Assembly: GCA_018648445.1 (NCBI GenBank)
Contig: JABGRG010000083.1
Span: 2,826-18,844 of the forward strand
Source of the DNA: Rhodospirillales bacterium
GTDB taxonomy: Bacteria > Pseudomonadota > Alphaproteobacteria > Rhodospirillales_A > JACZKS01
Direction: 5' to 3'
DNA: 16,019 nt
Both the position numbers and the translations under genes were made by a program. Shown piece after piece: positions 13,746 through 16,019 of this stretch. The notes under the pieces were generated by a model. It saw only the letters and a list, made by a program, of their open reading frames with translations. It was not told where the DNA came from and searched no databases. The stretch's first letter is position 1; each line of letters starts with the position of its first letter.

Positions 13746-16019
13746 ATGCAAACAGTTAACGATATTCGCAAGGCGTTCCTTGATTACTTTGCCCGCAATG
13801 GCCACGAAGTTGTCGATTCCAGCCCCCTCGTTCCGCGTAACGATCCCACATTGATGTTCACCAATGCCGGGATGGTGCAGTTCAAGAACGTGTTCACCGG
13901 GGCCGAGAAACGCGACTATTCGCGGGCGGCCACGTCGCAGAAATGCGTGCGCGCGGGCGGCAAGCATAACGACCTTGAGAACGTCGGCCATACAGCGCGG
14001 CACCACACATTCTTTGAAATGCTGGGCAACTTTTCTTTTGGCGACTACTTCAAGGAAGGCGCGATCGAGATGGCTTGGGAGTTGGTGACCAAGGACTACG
14101 GGTTGCCAAAGGACAAGCTGTGCGCGACCGTTTACGCCGAAGACGACGAGGCCTATGAGTTGTGGCGCAAGATTGCCGGGCTTCCGGCAGAGCGCGTCAT
14201 CCGTATTCCCACGTCCGACAATTTCTGGGCCATGGGCGACACCGGGCCATGCGGACCGTGTTCCGAAATTTTCTACGATCACGGCGATCATATCTTCGGC
14301 GGCCCTCCGGGTAGCCCGAACGAGGACGGCGACCGGTTCGTTGAAATCTGGAACCTCGTCTTCATGCAGTATGACCAGATCGCGCCGGGCAGCCGCCAGA
14401 ACCTGCCCAGCCCGTCCATCGATACGGGCATGGGGCTGGAACGCATCGCGGCCGTAATGCAGGGCACCCACGACAACTACGAAACCGACCTGATGCGCGC
14501 GCTGATCGTCGCCTCGGCGGAAGCGACGAGCACCGATGCTGACGGCGCGCATAAGATTTCGCACCGCGTGATCGCCGATCACCTGCGCGCGTCGTGCTTC
14601 CTGATCGCCGACGGTGTGCTGCCTTCCAACGAGGGCCGTGGGTATGTGTTGCGGCGGATCATGCGCCGGGCCATGCGCCACGCCCAGCTAATCGGATGCC
14701 GCGACACCCTCATGTGGCAATTGGTGCCGACATTGGTCGCCAAAATGGGGCAGGCCTTCCCCGAATTGGACCGGGCCGAACCGCTGATCGTCGAAACGCT
14801 TAAATTGGAAGAGGGCCGCTTCAAGAAAACCCTGGACCGCGGCTTGAAGTTGCTGGACGAGGCGACCGATGAACTTGGCGAAGGTGCCGCCTTGCCCGGC
14901 GCGGTGGCGTTCAAACTTTATGACACCTTCGGGTTCCCGCTGGACCTTACGCAGGATGCGTTGAAGGGTAAGGGCATCGAGGTTGACACAGACGGCTTCG
15001 ACGCGGCCATGGAACGCCAGCGGGCCGAGGCGCGCAAGGCGTGGGCCGGGTCGGGAGACGCAGCAACCGAAGGCATCTGGTTTGAAATTCGCGAGGAATT
15101 GGGCGCGACCGAGTTCCTGGGCTACGACACCGAGACCGCCGAAGGCCTTGTTACGTCGCTGGTGGCGAACGGCCAGCGGGTGGAAAGCGCCGCTGCCGGT
15201 GAGGAAGTCACCATTATCGTTAACCAAACGCCGTTCTATGGAGAATCCGGTGGTCAGGTCGGCGATATCGGTCAGATCAAGATTGGCGCGGAAACCCTGG
15301 TCGACGTGACCTCGACCCAGAAAAAGCTGGGCGATTTCCACGTTCATATCGGCAAGGTGCTGAGCGGAGGCGTGAAAGTCGGCGACGACGTGTTGCTGGA
15401 AGTCTCCCACGTAAACCGTGAACGCATCCGCCGCAATCATTCCGTCACCCACCTGTTGCACGCCGCCCTGCGCGGCAAACTGGGCGACCACGTGACCCAG
15501 AAAGGCTCGTTGGTCGCTGCCGATCGCATGCGCTTCGATGTCAGCCATCCCAAGCCGGTATCGGCGGAAGAAATGGCCGAGGTGGAGGGTGTGGTCAATG
15601 GGCGCATCCGCGAAAACAGCGAGGTTACGACCCGCCTCATGGACCCGGAAGACGCGGTGAAAGCCGGAGCCATGGCGTTGTTCGGCGAGAAATACGGCGA
15701 TGAAGTCCGCGTCGTCAGCATGGGGCAGGAAGACGGCGGCTCCAACTATTCAACGGAGCTGTGCGGCGGCACCCATGTGGGGCGTACCGGCGACATCGGT
15801 ATTTTCAAGGTGGTTTCCGAAGGGGCCGTGGCTGCGGGCGTGCGGCGGCTCGAATGCCTGACCGGCAAGGCCGCCTACGACTATCTGGCGGGGCAGGGCG
15901 AACGGCTAGAAGAAACGGCGGCGGTTCTGAAGACCGCTCCTGCAGATGTTCCCCAGCGGGTGGCGGCGCTTCTTGATGAACGCCGGGCTTTGGAAAAGGA
16001 ACTGGCCGAGGCACGGCGC
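13746..16019 (+). CDS. alaS: AlaRS, alanyl-tRNA synthetase (partial, first 758 residues)
   Basis: The class II synthetase that charges tRNA-Ala. It starts [20 protein letters not shown] and stays open to the right edge; about 120 C-terminal residues (C-Ala domain) are expected beyond, by comparison with the usual 870-890 length. Visible: catalytic core with [20 protein letters not shown] and [15 protein letters not shown] (motif 2), motif 3 [16 protein letters not shown] (225-240), the tRNA-recognition helical region with [15 protein letters not shown], and the editing domain with zinc-binding H565-S-V-T-H569 and C673-G-G-T-H677. These positions nearly equal His564/568 and Cys666/His670 of the E. 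coli enzyme, so mischarged Ser/Gly editing should be intact. The ribosome binding site is modest (AAGAAGAAAA). recA-alaS adjacency is common in alphaproteobacteria. Confidence 0.97.
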   Translation, partial: MQTVNDIRKAFLDYFARNGHEVVDSSPLVPRNDPTLMFTNAGMVQFKNVFTGAEKRDYSRAATSQKCVRAGGKHNDLENVGHTARHHTFFEMLGNFSFGDYFKEGAIEMAWELVTKDYGLPKDKLCATVYAEDDEAYELWRKIAGLPAERVIRIPTSDNFWAMGDTGPCGPCSEIFYDHGDHIFGGPPGSPNEDGDRFVEIWNLVFMQYDQIAPGSRQNLPSPSIDTGMGLERIAAVMQGTHDNYETDLMRALIVASAEATSTDADGAHKISHRVIADHLRASCFLIADGVLPSNEGRGYVLRRIMRRAMRHAQLIGCRDTLMWQLVPTLVAKMGQAFPELDRAEPLIVETLKLEEGRFKKTLDRGLKLLDEATDELGEGAALPGAVAFKLYDTFGFPLDLTQDALKGKGIEVDTDGFDAAMERQRAEARKAWAGSGDAATEGIWFEIREELGATEFLGYDTETAEGLVTSLVANGQRVESAAAGEEVTIIVNQTPFYGESGGQVGDIGQIKIGAETLVDVTSTQKKLGDFHVHIGKVLSGGVKVGDDVLLEVSHVNRERIRRNHSVTHLLHAALRGKLGDHVTQKGSLVAADRMRFDVSHPKPVSAEEMAEVEGVVNGRIRENSEVTTRLMDPEDAVKAGAMALFGEKYGDEVRVVSMGQEDGGSNYSTELCGGTHVGRTGDIGIFKVVSEGAVAAGVRRLECLTGKAAYDYLAGQGERLEETAAVLKTAPADVPQRVAALLDERRALEKELAEARR

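Noticed and set aside
13607..13760. Possible alanine-containing leader peptide before alaS (frames from ATG 13607 or GTG 13666)
   Set aside because: No ribosome binding site, only scattered Ala codons, and both frames run through the hairpin and past or into the alaS start, unlike a classic leader peptide.
13509..14681. A 390-codon minus-strand frame opposite recA end and alaS
   Set aside because: It overlaps alaS motifs and both terminator hairpins and shows no domain; a shadow frame.
1..16019. Mobile element, prophage, CRISPR or defence system
   Set aside because: No transposase, integrase, direct-repeat array or defence-type gene was found; content is uniformly core chromosomal.

Overview
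The window is GC-rich core chromosome from an alphaproteobacterium, most likely a flagellated Rhodospirillales-type organism. The evidence is a CckA-type hybrid kinase next to recA and alaS, a perfect CtrA box (TTAA-N7-TTAA) between flagellar operons, an alphaproteobacterial LexA box (GAAC-N7-GAAC) upstream of recA, an aerobic cobaltochelatase cobS, and a stand-alone FhlB (FlhB C-terminal-like) protein. I see no insertion sequence, prophage, CRISPR array, tRNA or rRNA, and no defence or biosynthetic island.

Layout. (1) Positions 1-2107, minus strand: 5' part of cobS (cut by the left edge), a J-domain protein with its J domain at the C terminus, and an EamA/DMT transporter. (2) 2213-4130, plus strand: bolA, then a tight polyamine unit of speD (class 1B S-adenosylmethionine decarboxylase), speE (spermidine synthase, TTG start overlapping the speD stop) and a small zinc-ribbon/one-TM protein whose ATG overlaps the speE stop. 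(3) 4147-6037, minus strand: fhlB, a small unrecognised gene, fliO and fliP, mostly joined by ATGA overlaps. (4) 6038-6301: divergent flagellar regulatory region, rich in TTAA, with the CtrA box. (5) 6302-12279, plus strand: flgB-flgC-fliE-fliQ-fliR-flhB followed 27 bp later by cckA. (6) 12280-16019, plus strand: recA with a LexA box and a strong terminator, then alaS (3' end cut by the right edge) with a large terminator-like hairpin just before its start codon.

How it works together. FliP, FliQ, FliR, FlhB, FliO and FhlB belong to the flagellar type III export gate, split over two divergent operons. FlgB, FlgC and FliE form the proximal rod and its junction to the MS ring. CckA starts the CckA-ChpT-CtrA phosphorelay, and CtrA activates early flagellar operons in alphaproteobacteria. 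A CtrA box upstream of an apparent operon ending in cckA suggests a feedback loop. The other units are housekeeping: polyamine synthesis, cobalamin cobalt insertion, Fe-S/redox regulation (BolA), recombination/SOS and alanyl-tRNA synthesis.

The least explained items are the unrecognised gene between fhlB and fliO, the zinc-ribbon membrane protein after speE, the J-domain protein's cysteine-bearing N-terminal domain, and the alaS leader hairpin.
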